Of a DNA stretch of 17,439 nucleotides, positions 7,857 through 14,383 are shown piece by piece. The DNA is from Actinomycetota bacterium. GTDB taxonomy: Bacteria > Actinomycetota > Humimicrobiia > Humimicrobiales > Humimicrobiaceae. The position numbers and the translations under genes are program-made. The stretch lies in the NCBI GenBank assembly GCA_018399435.1, contig JAGYOJ010000008.1, forward strand, positions 1 through 17,439, given 5' to 3'. Every line of letters starts with the position of its first letter. Within the stretch, counting starts at the first letter, position 1. The notes under the pieces were generated by a model. The model saw nothing but the letters and a program-made list of their open reading frames with translations. It searched no databases and had not been told where the DNA came from.

Positions 7857-7893
7857 AAAAAAGGTGGGGGCGCAAGCTCCCACCATTTTTTTT
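7857..7893 (+). terminator. intrinsic terminator after the binding-protein gene
   Basis: A nine-pair stem, GGTGGGGGC (7863-7871) with GCTCCCACC (7876-7884), one G-U pair, is closed by a GCAA tetraloop (GNRA class). It is followed by A and eight T (7886-7893) and preceded by six A. The next gene's ribosome site begins about six bases later, so downstream genes have no room for their own promoter here and probably depend on read-through. Confidence 0.92.
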
Positions 7894-7915
7894 AATTGAA
7901 GGAGGCGGTAATAAT

Positions 7916-8251
7916 ATGGAAAAAGTTGTATGGGTTATGGAACTCAAAGAAGATAAAGTCGATGATTATATAGAAGTACATAAAAAAGAAAATGTATGGC
8001 CTGAGATTATTGAAGTAAATAAAAAGGCAGGGGTTTTAAAGGAAGAAATATTTGTATTTAAAAATTATGTTTTCTTATATCTGGAAGTACAAGATTACGA
8101 TAAGATGATGGAGGTTTTTGAGCAGGATGAAGGACTGGCCAAATGGAATAAAATTACATTACCTATGACTAAATCCAAGCCTGAACTAAAAAGTACAATG
8201 AAAAGGCTAGATTTAATATTTGATTATGAAAATGGAAAATTACTTCATTAG
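7916..8251 (+). CDS. L-rhamnose mutarotase-like protein (RhaM/YiiL family)
   Basis: A 111-residue protein of the rhamnose mutarotase family (usual length near 104), which interconverts alpha and beta anomers of L-rhamnose or related sugars. The family signature Y-x-x-x-H-x-x-x-x-x-WPE is present with Tyr18, His22 and Trp28-Pro-Glu; Tyr18 and His22 match the catalytic pair described for E. coli RhaM. A conserved W-x-K-I...PM segment lies near 77-84. It starts 23 bases after the terminator with a strong GAAGGAGG site and is 11 bases before the dehydrogenase, so it is the first gene of the catabolic part. By context it supplies the anomer used by the dehydrogenase. The sugar may be rhamnose, fucose, lyxose or another relative. 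Confidence 0.85.
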   Translation: MEKVVWVMELKEDKVDDYIEVHKKENVWPEIIEVNKKAGVLKEEIFVFKNYVFLYLEVQDYDKMMEVFEQDEGLAKWNKITLPMTKSKPELKSTMKRLDLIFDYENGKLLH

Positions 8252-8262
8252 CGGAGGGAAAT

Positions 8263-9048
8263 ATGAAATTAAAGGGAAAATGGGCATTAGTTACAGGGGG
8301 AAGCAGAGGAATTGGCAGGGGCGTTTGCCTCGAGCTTGCCAAAGAAGGCTGTAATATTGTAGTTAATTTTGTATCAGACCCTAAGAAAGCAAAGAAAACT
8401 GTCTCAGAAGTAAAAGAGCAAGGTGTAGATGCATATGAATATAAGGCTGATGTTTCTGATAGAAGCCAGGTAAATGAAATGTTTAAACAAATTACTGAAA
8501 AAAATAAATTGGATATTGTAGTTGGCAATGCCGGCGTAGTAAAAATGCAGCCTTTCTTAGAAGTTACCAAGCAAGCCTGGGACTTTCAGATGAAAATTAA
8601 CCTAGAAGGCTCTTTTAATATAGGACAGGAGGCTGCAAAATATTTTGTTAGGCGAAAAAAGGGAGGCAAAGTTATTTTTATGACTTCTTTTAACCAGGAA
8701 GTGCCTAATGGAAGCCAGGGTGTTTACAGCATCACAAAGAGTGGCATAAAAATGCTGGCAAAATCAATGGCTTTAGAACTTGCAGAGCATAATATAAATG
8801 TGAACACTATTGCTGCCGGTGCAGTAGCAACTGATATAAATGTAGAGCAAAGGAAAATGTTTCCGGGCTTAATTGAAAGATTAAGTAAAATTATTCCACT
8901 GCATAGGTGGGGGACTGTAGAAGATATGGGAAAAGCGGCAGTTTATCTTGCATCTTCTGATTCTGATTATGTAACTGGTTCTACCATATTTGTTGAAGGT
9001 GGAATAATGATAAATAATGGAATGATGATAAATATAGTAGAAGATTAA
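8263..9048 (+). CDS. SDR-family NAD(P)-dependent sugar dehydrogenase (probable)
   Basis: A 261-residue classical short-chain dehydrogenase/reductase. It has the cofactor motif TGGSRGIG (11-18), Asp63, NAG (89-91), Asn113, and the catalytic Ser142, Tyr155 and Lys159. In oxidative sugar pathways SDRs of this type oxidise the anomeric carbon of L-rhamnose, L-fucose or pentoses to the lactone. Placement between a mutarotase and a lactonase-like hydrolase argues for that role, though reduction or oxidation of a later intermediate is possible. Cofactor preference cannot be judged. The C-terminus beyond VEGG is extended by an 18-base near-perfect tandem repeat (9001-9034) encoding GIMINN/GMMINI. The ATG follows GCGGAGGG. 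Confidence 0.88.
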   Translation: MKLKGKWALVTGGSRGIGRGVCLELAKEGCNIVVNFVSDPKKAKKTVSEVKEQGVDAYEYKADVSDRSQVNEMFKQITEKNKLDIVVGNAGVVKMQPFLEVTKQAWDFQMKINLEGSFNIGQEAAKYFVRRKKGGKVIFMTSFNQEVPNGSQGVYSITKSGIKMLAKSMALELAEHNINVNTIAAGAVATDINVEQRKMFPGLIERLSKIIPLHRWGTVEDMGKAAVYLASSDSDYVTGSTIFVEGGIMINNGMMINIVED

Positions 9049-9064
9049 AAAGAAGGGGTAAGTT

Positions 9065-9832
9065 ATGGAATACAATGTCAAAATATTTAAAAATGGATCT
9101 ACTAAAGCTCCGGGGCCTGAAATGTATTATCTAAGCGAATGGGATAAAGAATACACCCTTTATACTTACTTTTTTCAAGTAAAAGGCAATGGGCATAATA
9201 TATTAATTGATACCGGGTGTGGGGATATAGATGCTATAAATGACATGCTTTTAGAAGATTTTGGGGGTAAGATATCTTTTGACTTGCCAGAATCTGAAAC
9301 TACTGAAAATATATTAAAAAGCAATAATATAAATACTGAAGATATAGATTATGTTTTTATCTCACATCTACATCATGACCATGCATCCAATGTAGATCTT
9401 TTCCCCAATGCAAAAGTAGTGCTTTCAAAAAAGGGTTGGCTAAAATACATGGAAAAAGATAAACCCTATTATTATAATGATGTCTTGTTTCCGACTAAAC
9501 CAATAAAGTATCTGGCTTCACTTCCCCCCGATAGGCTAATATTTGTAGAGGAGGAAAAAGAAATTCTTCCAGGAATTTCAGCTTTTTGGGTAGGGGGCCA
9601 TACCCCTGGCTGCATGGCAGTAGAGGTAAATACTAAAAAAGGAAATGTGGTATTTACATCAGATGTAGCTTTTTTTGAAGGTAATATTAAAAAGAACCAC
9701 CCAATAGGCCTGTATTATAACCAGTGGGAGGTTTTTGAAGCTTATAATAAAATAAGGGATAAAGCAGACATAATAGTGACAAGCCATGACCCGGATATGA
9801 TAGACAAAAAATTTAAAGACAGGAAAATATAA
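9065..9832 (+). CDS. metallo-beta-lactamase-fold hydrolase, probable sugar lactonase (AHL-lactonase-like)
   Basis: A 255-residue MBL-fold hydrolase. The dinuclear metal motif HLHHDH at 101-106 (His101, His103, Asp105, His106) is joined by His179 (GGHTPG), Asp200 (TSD) and His241 (TSH), so the full ligand set is present. The closest familiar group is the N-acyl homoserine lactonase-like family, and the MBL enzyme UlaG shows that sugar lactones can be substrates of this fold. Position after the dehydrogenase (16 bases) and before a sugar-acid dehydratase suggests it opens the aldonolactone; quorum quenching is a weaker alternative. The ATG follows AAGAAGGGG. The 119-base gap that follows shows no convincing operator or terminator. 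Confidence 0.85.
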   Translation: MEYNVKIFKNGSTKAPGPEMYYLSEWDKEYTLYTYFFQVKGNGHNILIDTGCGDIDAINDMLLEDFGGKISFDLPESETTENILKSNNINTEDIDYVFISHLHHDHASNVDLFPNAKVVLSKKGWLKYMEKDKPYYYNDVLFPTKPIKYLASLPPDRLIFVEEEKEILPGISAFWVGGHTPGCMAVEVNTKKGNVVFTSDVAFFEGNIKKNHPIGLYYNQWEVFEAYNKIRDKADIIVTSHDPDMIDKKFKDRKI

Positions 9833-9951
9833 ATTTATTTATTGGGATTATTTATGTAAATGCAATAAAAAAATAAAGATAATTTGTTTTGCTGCCATAA
9901 GCTTATTAACATTTTGTATTATAGTTAAATTTTTTAAAAAGGAGAAAATTT

Positions 9952-11160
9952 ATGAAGATTTCAGAAATTGAAGTGATAAATATTGCAGCAACCAAATCGG
10001 AGGGAATAGCAAAATTTATTAGAAACTCCTCCCTGGTAGGGCCGATGGAGCCTTATGCTGAATATGCTGAAGACAGGGGCATGTGGACTGGCGGAGGCCA
10101 TTGGGTAGTCCCAATAGTAATAATCAGGACAGACGAAGGGCTTGAAGGATATGGCTTTTGCGGCGGCGGAAGCGCTGTTGCCGGAAAAGCTTTAATAGAT
10201 GAACATTATAAGAATTATTTAATTGGCTCCGACCCTTTTGATACTGAAATGCTCTGGGATAAGATGTTTAGGGCTTCTATTGTTTTTGGCAGGAAAGGCG
10301 CTGCAATCGAGGCTATCAGCGGGGTGGATAATGCTTTATGGGATATTAAAGGAAAAGCGGTTGGCATGCCCACTTATAAATTACTAGGCGGCAAAACCAA
10401 GGATAAAATAAAGCTATATGCCAGCAATCTCCATCCAAGCAATATTTTTAATCCTGACTATGAATTGCTTGCAAAGGAAGCTATAGATTACAAAGAGCAG
10501 GGGTATCAAGGCATGAAGCAGAGGATGTGCGCAGGCCCCAGGGAAGGGAAAGCAGGCATGAAAAGAAATGAAATGCTTGTAAAAACTGTAAGGGAAGCGG
10601 TTGGGGATGAAATAGATTTAATGCTTGATGCATATATGGGATGGGCAGATGTTGACTATGCGGTAGAAATGATAAAAAGATTAGAAAAATATAATCTAAC
10701 CTGGGTTGAAGAGCCGCTATTGCCTGGAGATTTTGAAGGCTATAAATATTTAAGGAAAAAAGTCAGTGTCCCTATTGCTGCGGGAGAACATGAATACACA
10801 AGGTTTGGGTTTAAAGAACTAATAACACAGAAAATAGTAGATGTAGCACAGCCTGATATTAGAAGGATTGGTGGCCTGACTGAAGCTAAAAAAGTGGCTG
10901 CCCTGTGTGAAGCATTCAATATGCCATGTGCGCCGCATGTTGCATATGCTGAAACAATACATTTTACATTATCATGCCCTGCAGTTAGGTGGGCTGAAGA
11001 TACCTGTGTCCCCAGCTGGGAAAAGAAAGAAGGCGGCTTTTCAGATGCATATGTTATAGGGGCCCCTAAAGCCAAAAATGGATTTATAAAGATAGAAGAT
11101 GAAAAACCAGGTTTGGGAATAGAGCTTAACATGGATGTTATTGATAAATTAAGGTTATAG
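9952..11160 (+). CDS. enolase-superfamily sugar-acid dehydratase, L-rhamnonate dehydratase-like
   Basis: A 402-residue mandelate racemase/muconate lactonising enzyme family protein. Metal ligands are Asp226 (LMLDAY), Glu253/254 (WVEEPL) and Glu279 (AGEH), and the acid/base dyad is Asp302 (QPDI) with His329 (APHVAYAE). The length, the PMEPYAEYAEDR capping-domain segment (31-42), the GPREGKAGMKRNE segment (195-207) and the C-terminal KPGLGIELN (385-393) resemble L-rhamnonate dehydratase (RhmD) more than other subgroups. The expected reaction is dehydration of a six- or five-carbon aldonate to a 2-keto-3-deoxy acid. L-rhamnonate, L-fuconate, L-lyxonate or a related acid are all possible. The ATG follows AAGGAG at 9939-9944. 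A promoter in the 119-base gap cannot be excluded. Confidence 0.9.
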   Translation: MKISEIEVINIAATKSEGIAKFIRNSSLVGPMEPYAEYAEDRGMWTGGGHWVVPIVIIRTDEGLEGYGFCGGGSAVAGKALIDEHYKNYLIGSDPFDTEMLWDKMFRASIVFGRKGAAIEAISGVDNALWDIKGKAVGMPTYKLLGGKTKDKIKLYASNLHPSNIFNPDYELLAKEAIDYKEQGYQGMKQRMCAGPREGKAGMKRNEMLVKTVREAVGDEIDLMLDAYMGWADVDYAVEMIKRLEKYNLTWVEEPLLPGDFEGYKYLRKKVSVPIAAGEHEYTRFGFKELITQKIVDVAQPDIRRIGGLTEAKKVAALCEAFNMPCAPHVAYAETIHFTLSCPAVRWAEDTCVPSWEKKEGGFSDAYVIGAPKAKNGFIKIEDEKPGLGIELNMDVIDKLRL

Positions 11161-11200
11161 CTGCCATGTGAATTAAGCATTATTTTTAAAAAATAATTTA

Positions 11201-11232
11201 TTGCCGGCTTTAGGCAACAAGTTAATTTTTTT
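11201..11232 (+). terminator. weak possible terminator after the dehydratase gene
   Basis: A five-pair stem TTGCC (11201-11205) with GGCAA (11213-11217) has a seven-base loop. Seven T follow at 11226-11232, but eight bases separate the stem from the T run. Just upstream an all-AT inverted repeat (11179-11197) is also present. Both are weak and may be chance in AT-rich DNA. Confidence 0.3.
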
Positions 11233-11246
11233 ATTATTTAATTGTA

Positions 11247-11275
11247 TTGATCTTAATTATTTAATAAAATATTCT
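11247..11275 (+). promoter_or_regulatory. possible promoter of the YhcH-family gene
   Basis: TTGATC at 11247-11252 and TATTCT at 11270-11275 are separated by 17 bases, placing a start near 11282, about 20 bases before the TTG start codon. Each box matches the consensus at four of six positions, so this is only suggestive. Confidence 0.35.
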
Positions 11276-11302
11276 AAAGGCATTTAATAAAAGGAGCCCT
11301 AA

Positions 11303-11761
11303 TTGATAATCGGAAAAATTGATAGTGATATCCAGCAGTTAAGCCATATAAAGGGCATAGATAAGGTATTGGAATTTATCTCAAGAACAAATTTTGATGA
11401 TATAACTGAGGGAAAGCATCTCATAGACAGGAATAACCTTTTTTATAATCTTTCTACATATAGAACCACATATAAAGGCAATAAATTAGCTGAAGTCCAT
11501 TGGGAATATATTGATTTCCAGTATATTATATCCGGCGAAGAGCTTATAGGCTGGGCTAATTATGGTGATGGGCAAAAGCCGGTAAAAAAATATTCTGAAC
11601 AGGAAGATATTGCTTTTTTTGATGATATCCAGGATGAAAGCTTCTTTATTTTAAAGCAAGGCATGTATGCCATATTTTATCCTGAAGATATACATAGGCC
11701 CGGGCTTCAGGCATCAAGAAGCTGCGAAGTAAAAAAAGCTATTTTCAAGATAAAAATTTAA
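11303..11761 (+). CDS. YhcH/YjgK/YiaL (EbgC/DUF386) family sugar anomerase-like protein
   Basis: A 152-residue small beta-barrel protein of the YhcH/YjgK/YiaL family (usual length about 150). It has the characteristic H-W-E-Y-I-D-F-Q-Y-I-x-x-G-E-E block at 66-80 and the metal-site segment PEDIHRPG at 127-134 (His131). Members include EbgC and the sialic acid anomerase NanQ, and they often sit in sugar operons. A role on an anomer or sugar acid of this pathway is likely but not demonstrated. The start is a TTG at 11303, supported by AAAGGAG (11290-11296) six bases upstream and by the family's usual M-I-x-G opening. It is the last plus-strand gene of the sugar locus. Confidence 0.87.
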   Translation: MIIGKIDSDIQQLSHIKGIDKVLEFISRTNFDDITEGKHLIDRNNLFYNLSTYRTTYKGNKLAEVHWEYIDFQYIISGEELIGWANYGDGQKPVKKYSEQEDIAFFDDIQDESFFILKQGMYAIFYPEDIHRPGLQASRSCEVKKAIFKIKI

Positions 11762-11796
11762 AATATCCTGGAAAAGAAACTAATATTGATTTTACC

Positions 11797-11822
11797 TGCC
11801 AAGCTAATATTTAGCAGCGGCA
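11797..11822. other. hairpin between convergent genes
   Basis: TGCC (11797-11800) and GCTAA (11803-11807) pair with TTAGC (11811-11815) and GGCA (11819-11822), giving nine pairs with a 2/3-base internal loop and a three-base apical loop. It lies between the YhcH-family gene and the convergent lipoprotein gene, where a terminator is expected, but there is no T run on the plus strand. On the minus strand the stem is preceded by T-rich sequence rather than followed by it. Confidence 0.3.
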
Positions 11823-11911
11823 AAAATAGATAAATTGTCTGATAATTTAGAAAAATATAGGCAAAAATGATGTATAACCACAGCTTCTAAAAGAATTATA
11901 GGATTAAGTTA

Positions 11912-12319
11912 TTATTCTACAGAAAACTCTAAATCTTTAATCTTTTCTCCATTAAGAAATATTTCTGCAGTATAATCGCCAGAAGGAAAACCCTCAGAGA
12001 TGCTAATATTGAAACTAATAAAGCCAGAGCCTTTTTTATCAATATTTGAGCTTTGTTCTTGGATGATATCTCCAGTATCTAGATAAGTCCATATTACTTT
12101 TATCTTGTCATCGGGCGTTATATTCTCCACATTAATGGATAAATAGATATTTTTGCTCTTAGCCGGGAAGATATTGGGAAGCTTTTCAGGCGCATTATTT
12201 TCATCTATGCTTTCAGCTAAATAAATTCCTTCAATTGATAATGGTTTTTGGGTAGAACATCCTGGAAATATGGCAATTACTATGGTTAATAATATTGCTA
12301 AAAATATTTTAACTTTCAT
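11912..12319 (-). CDS. small hypothetical lipoprotein
   Basis: A 135-residue protein I do not recognise. It begins with a lipoprotein signal peptide (Lys residues, an Ile/Leu-rich core, lipobox FPGC with Cys21), so it should be membrane anchored and exposed outside the membrane. The mature part alternates hydrophobic and polar residues. It has a SGDYTAEIFLNGEKI segment near 113-127, like the last strands of Ig-like or FxLD-type beta-sandwich modules in other bacterial lipoproteins. No catalytic motif is visible. An AAAGGAT ribosome site precedes the ATG. It stands alone on the minus strand between the sugar locus and the housekeeping block, so context says nothing about its job. Confidence 0.7.
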   Translation of the reverse strand: MKVKIFLAILLTIVIAIFPGCSTQKPLSIEGIYLAESIDENNAPEKLPNIFPAKSKNIYLSINVENITPDDKIKVIWTYLDTGDIIQEQSSNIDKKGSGFISFNISISEGFPSGDYTAEIFLNGEKIKDLEFSVE

Positions 12320-12423
12320 GTTTTATCCTTTATAATTTTTCTATGGCTTAATGGTTTTATATTAAATAAATTTCTGTTTTATGTAAATGCAAATAAATAA
12401 AATTTTTAGGGAAAGGGTTGGCT

Positions 12424-13056
12424 TTGGGCGATGAAAAAAGGGAAAAATTAAAAGACCTTTATTACAAGATAAAAGATTGTAAAAAATGCAGCCTTTACAA
12501 AACAAAAAATAAATTTGTCTTTGGAGGCGGCAATGCTAATGCGGAGCTTGTTTTTGTAGGCGAAGCCCCTGGGAAAAATGAAGACCTCAAGGGCAAGCCT
12601 TTTGTTGGAAGGGCGGGCAAGGTATTAGATGACCTTCTGGGTTCAATAAATTTAACCAGGGACCAGGTATTTATTGCAAATGTCTTAAAATGCAGGCCTC
12701 CTGGAAATAGGGACCCGAGGGCAGAAGAAGTAGAAGCCTGCAAGGGACACCTGTTCAATCAGCTTAAAATAATGGAACCTAAAATTATATGTACGCTTGG
12801 AAAGCATTCTACCCAACTTATACTAAACACGAAACAGGGGATTACGGGCTTGAGGGGCAAGGTTTACAGAAGAGGCAATAAAATAATTTTTCCCATTAAC
12901 CATCCGGCGGCTGTCCTTTACAATCCTTCCAAATATGGTACTCTTCAAAAAGATTTTAAAAGGATAGAAGAACTGTTAGAAGAAAATATTGAAAAAGAAG
13001 CTGTCAATTTAGGAGAGGAAAAGAAGGAAGAATCTAGGCAACTAGGCTTATTTTGA
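12424..13056 (+). CDS. family 4 uracil-DNA glycosylase (4Fe-4S)
   Basis: A 210-residue glycosylase removing uracil from deaminated DNA. Counted from the upstream TTG (two residues longer), the four iron-sulphur cysteines are Cys21, Cys24, Cys92 and Cys108. Motif 1 GEAPGKNED (48-56) includes the family's FVGEAPG, and the substrate-binding segment NHPAAVL lies at 161-167. This pattern identifies the type 4 (UDGa) family, common in thermophiles but widespread. I prefer the TTG at 12424 to the TTG at 12418, because GAAAGGG (12411-12417) abuts the first but sits six bases from the second. The extreme C-terminus is QLGLF, a good match to the sliding-clamp binding pentapeptide, at the end of a charged tail. 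It lies four bases before tsaE, so it probably heads that operon. Confidence 0.9.
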   Translation: MGDEKREKLKDLYYKIKDCKKCSLYKTKNKFVFGGGNANAELVFVGEAPGKNEDLKGKPFVGRAGKVLDDLLGSINLTRDQVFIANVLKCRPPGNRDPRAEEVEACKGHLFNQLKIMEPKIICTLGKHSTQLILNTKQGITGLRGKVYRRGNKIIFPINHPAAVLYNPSKYGTLQKDFKRIEELLEENIEKEAVNLGEEKKEESRQLGLF

Positions 13057-13060
13057 TAAT

Positions 13061-13555
13061 ATGAATTTTAAAATTATTTCCAATTCCCCAGCTGAAACTA
13101 TAAAAAGAGGGAAAAAATTTGCAAAATTATTAAGCCCTGGCGATATTATTTTATTCTCTGGCGAGCTTGGCGGCGGCAAAACCACCTTTATAACCGGAAT
13201 TGCAAAAGGGCTGGGCATAAAACAAAATTTATCAAGCCCAAGTTTTACAATTATTAATGAGTATCCATTGGGTAGTAAAAAATTTATACATGCAGACCTT
13301 TACCGGATTGACAGCATGGATGAAGTAAACTCTATAGGCTTAGGCGATTATTTATATGATTTAAAATCTATAATATGCATTGAATGGGGCAATAAGATAG
13401 AAAGCTATATTGATAGGGATTTTTGCATAATTAATTTTAAATATAATATTAATGCGGAGCAAGAAAGAAATATAATTTTTAGAAGCAGCTCAAGTTATTG
13501 GGACAAGAAATTAAGAAAATTAGAGAAAATATTAAAAAAAGAATATCTTATTTAA
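13061..13555 (+). CDS. tsaE: tRNA t6A biosynthesis ATPase TsaE
   Basis: A 164-residue P-loop ATPase that energises the TsaB-TsaD complex, which installs N6-threonylcarbamoyl on A37 of ANN-decoding tRNAs. Walker A is GELGGGKTT (34-42), and the family segments SPSFTI (59-64), HADLYR (77-82) and IEWG (107-110) are present. Length is near the family norm (about 150), with a Lys-rich C-terminal extension. The ATG lies four bases after the glycosylase stop with no good Shine-Dalgarno, so translational coupling is likely. tsaB follows after three bases. Confidence 0.93.
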   Translation: MNFKIISNSPAETIKRGKKFAKLLSPGDIILFSGELGGGKTTFITGIAKGLGIKQNLSSPSFTIINEYPLGSKKFIHADLYRIDSMDEVNSIGLGDYLYDLKSIICIEWGNKIESYIDRDFCIINFKYNINAEQERNIIFRSSSSYWDKKLRKLEKILKKEYLI

Positions 13556-13558
13556 GTT

Positions 13559-14383
13559 ATGTATATTTTAGGAATAGACAGCACGACCGACAGATTATTT
13601 GCTGCAGTTTCATTAAATGGCAAAACCATGTCTAATGCAGAAATAAGAGATTCACATAAACACATGGTAAGCGCAATAAGGGTTATTGACAGTGTCTTAA
13701 AAAAGGCCGGCATAAAGTTAGAAGATATTGATGTTTTTTCTGTAAATATTGGGCCGGGAGATTTTACTGGAACCAGGATTGGTTCAAGCATTATAAAGAC
13801 ATTATCCTGGGTAAAGGGCAAGAAAGCTTACGGCGTTTCTGCCCTTGATGTTTATGCTGTAGGGATACTAAGAAAAAATATTTTAAATATAGACCGCAAG
13901 CTAAAAAAGGGCCAAAATATTGTAATATCTCCCTTGCTGGATGTAAGAAGGGGAGAAATTTATTTTTCTTTTTATAAGCTCTTAAAAAATAGTATAGCTA
14001 AAAAAGCAAGTGGGGCTGAAGACTATAAAAAAGGGACTAAAATTTGCTGTAATATAGAAATTGGCGGGATTGATTATTCCTTGATAAAGATTGAAAAAAA
14101 TATTTTAGAAAAGGCGGATAATATAAATAAACACTTTTTAAATTTAGGAAGCAATCATTTCTATTACCTATCAGGCAGCGCAGCACTAAATTACAAAAAG
14201 ATGCTTTCTGGGATTGCTATGGAAAATAAGAATATCTTTTTGGATAAAAATATTATTTATCCAGATGCGGAATGCCTTAATATAATTTCATACCTTAAAG
14301 CTTTAAGGGGCGAGGAAGATAAAAACCTTGTGCCTGCATATATAAGGGAGTTTATGCCTTTTGGAGGAAAAGATGGCAGGTAA
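13559..14383 (+). CDS. tsaB: tRNA t6A biosynthesis scaffold protein TsaB
   Basis: A 274-residue ASKHA-fold protein, the TsaD partner in t6A formation. It opens with ILGIDSTTD (3-11), a variant of the family's ILAIDTST. It carries the near-invariant GPGDFTGTRIG (65-75; usually GPGSFTGLRIG) and ends with the typical PAYIREF (259-265). It is longer than the usual 220-235 residues because of a Lys/Asn-rich central insertion (about 100-210), probably a lineage-specific loop. Its end overlaps tsaD by 11 bases. No rimI gene lies between tsaB and tsaD, unlike in many Actinobacteria and Firmicutes. Confidence 0.92.
   Translation: MYILGIDSTTDRLFAAVSLNGKTMSNAEIRDSHKHMVSAIRVIDSVLKKAGIKLEDIDVFSVNIGPGDFTGTRIGSSIIKTLSWVKGKKAYGVSALDVYAVGILRKNILNIDRKLKKGQNIVISPLLDVRRGEIYFSFYKLLKNSIAKKASGAEDYKKGTKICCNIEIGGIDYSLIKIEKNILEKADNINKHFLNLGSNHFYYLSGSAALNYKKMLSGIAMENKNIFLDKNIIYPDAECLNIISYLKALRGEEDKNLVPAYIREFMPFGGKDGR

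Noticed and set aside
9065..9832. Quorum-quenching role for the MBL hydrolase
   Set aside because: The family resemblance allows it, but location between a sugar dehydrogenase and a sugar-acid dehydratase favours a pathway lactonase, and no acyl-homoserine lactone regulator is present in the window.
9833..9951. Possible promoter and repressor operator before the dehydratase gene
   Set aside because: TATTAT at 9917-9922 has no acceptable -35 at 17 bases, and no CG-centred box like those at 1929-1967 is present, so neither was called.
11179..11197. All-AT inverted repeat ATTATTTTT/AAAAATAAT after the dehydratase gene
   Set aside because: Too weak for a stable RNA hairpin and common by chance at this base composition. 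I did not call it a terminator on its own.
9851..12392. 15-base identical repeat TTTATGTAAATGCAA at 9851-9865 and 12378-12392, both upstream of genes
   Set aside because: In AT-rich DNA about one such match is expected in 17 kb by chance. It is not palindromic, its distances to the two start codons differ, and the two genes are functionally unrelated.
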